Shown: in pieces, positions 6,809 through 7,055 of the stretch
Numbering within the stretch: the first letter of the stretch is position 1
Layout of the letters: every line of letters starts with the position of its first letter
NCBI GenBank assembly: GCA_045632485.1
Contig: JAZQWT010000009.1
Location: forward strand, 1-7,055
Direction of reading: 5' to 3'
Length of the DNA: 7,055 nt
Source of the DNA: SIG575 sp045632485
GTDB lineage: Bacteria > Bacillota > Clostridia > Oscillospirales > Acutalibacteraceae
Notes under the pieces: model-generated
What the model was told of the DNA's origin: nothing
The model's database searches: none
Seen by the model: the letters and a program-made list of their open reading frames with translations, nothing else
Position numbers and translations under genes: made by a program

Positions 6809-7055
6809 ATGGCATTTGTAGGATTCTGGATGATACCGTTGGCTTTAATTCTTTCAATGTTCAGTCCCATTATCGGATTTTTCGAAACATTGACGGGTAA
6901 AGGTCAGGAAGAAATAGCGTTGCCTTACGATGCAGAAAAAGGCATTGTGTGGGATTACAACGAAGGTGACTACGCTTTTGTTGATTGTATAAAAACTGAA
7001 ATAAAAGACGGTCAGCAGATTTTTACTTTCCGAGGTAAAGGGATAGGTCAGGAAG
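6809..7055 (+). CDS. Unknown membrane-anchored protein, LPYD family copy 2, 3' end cut by window
   Basis: Start of a gene running off the window; 82 codons are visible. ATG 6809 is preceded by a perfect AGGAGG (6796-6801) at 7 nt, the strongest ribosome binding site of this gene series. Residues 3-24 (VGFWMIPLALILSMFSPIIG) are a hydrophobic helix. Then follow a TGKGQ segment and LPYDAEKGIVW (38-48), aligning with TGQNQ and LPYDEEKGLVW of the upstream gene; DGQQIFTFRG (67-76) aligns with GDKQIFVFKG. The DNA is also close over LPYD-EKG (starting at 6136 and 6920), consistent with tandem duplication, although the flanks have diverged. Function unknown. The frame stays open to the last base. Confidence 0.85.
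   Translation, partial: MAFVGFWMIPLALILSMFSPIIGFFETLTGKGQEEIALPYDAEKGIVWDYNEGDYAFVDCIKTEIKDGQQIFTFRGKGIGQE

Overview
The window looks like a piece of a low-GC Bacillota chromosome, most likely an anaerobic gut Clostridia (Oscillospirales or Lachnospirales type). This rests on the AT-rich sequence, AGGAGG-type ribosome binding sites, A-flanked hairpin terminators with T tails, and close similarity in style to proteins I know from that group. The taxon is an inference. All supported genes are on the + strand. No RNA genes, insertion sequences, CRISPR arrays or phage genes were seen.

Region 1 (1-3262) is the end of an operon: a GH42 beta-galactosidase lacking only its extreme N terminus, a membrane-anchored alpha/beta hydrolase starting at TTG 9 nt later, and a small two-helix membrane protein with a possible bacterial PH-like domain. 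The last two genes overlap or almost abut. A strong 14-bp hairpin terminator closes the unit.

Region 2 (3263-5176) holds one gene with its own control region and terminator, and is the most unusual part. It encodes an XRE-type helix-turn-helix DNA-binding domain, an acidic linker, one transmembrane helix, and a complete lipase domain of the staphylococcal/Geobacillus (family I.5/I.6) type. The catalytic triad and the four zinc ligands appear intact. The predicted topology puts the DNA-binding domain in the cytoplasm and the lipase outside. Upstream are candidate promoters and a perfect 8-bp inverted repeat (GATGTAAA-N6-TTTACATC) with an extra half-site, a plausible operator for the protein itself.

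Region 3 (5177-7055) has its own candidate promoter and three genes in series: an unrecognised 250-aa membrane-anchored protein, an unrecognised 243-aa membrane-anchored protein, and the start of a third gene, cut by the window edge, that is a paralog of the second. All three have an N-terminal hydrophobic helix followed by a probable extracytoplasmic domain.

Read together, regions 1-3 encode a sugar hydrolase followed by several cell-surface or membrane-anchored proteins. Only the promoter/terminator layout supports grouping; no shared pathway can be shown from the sequence.
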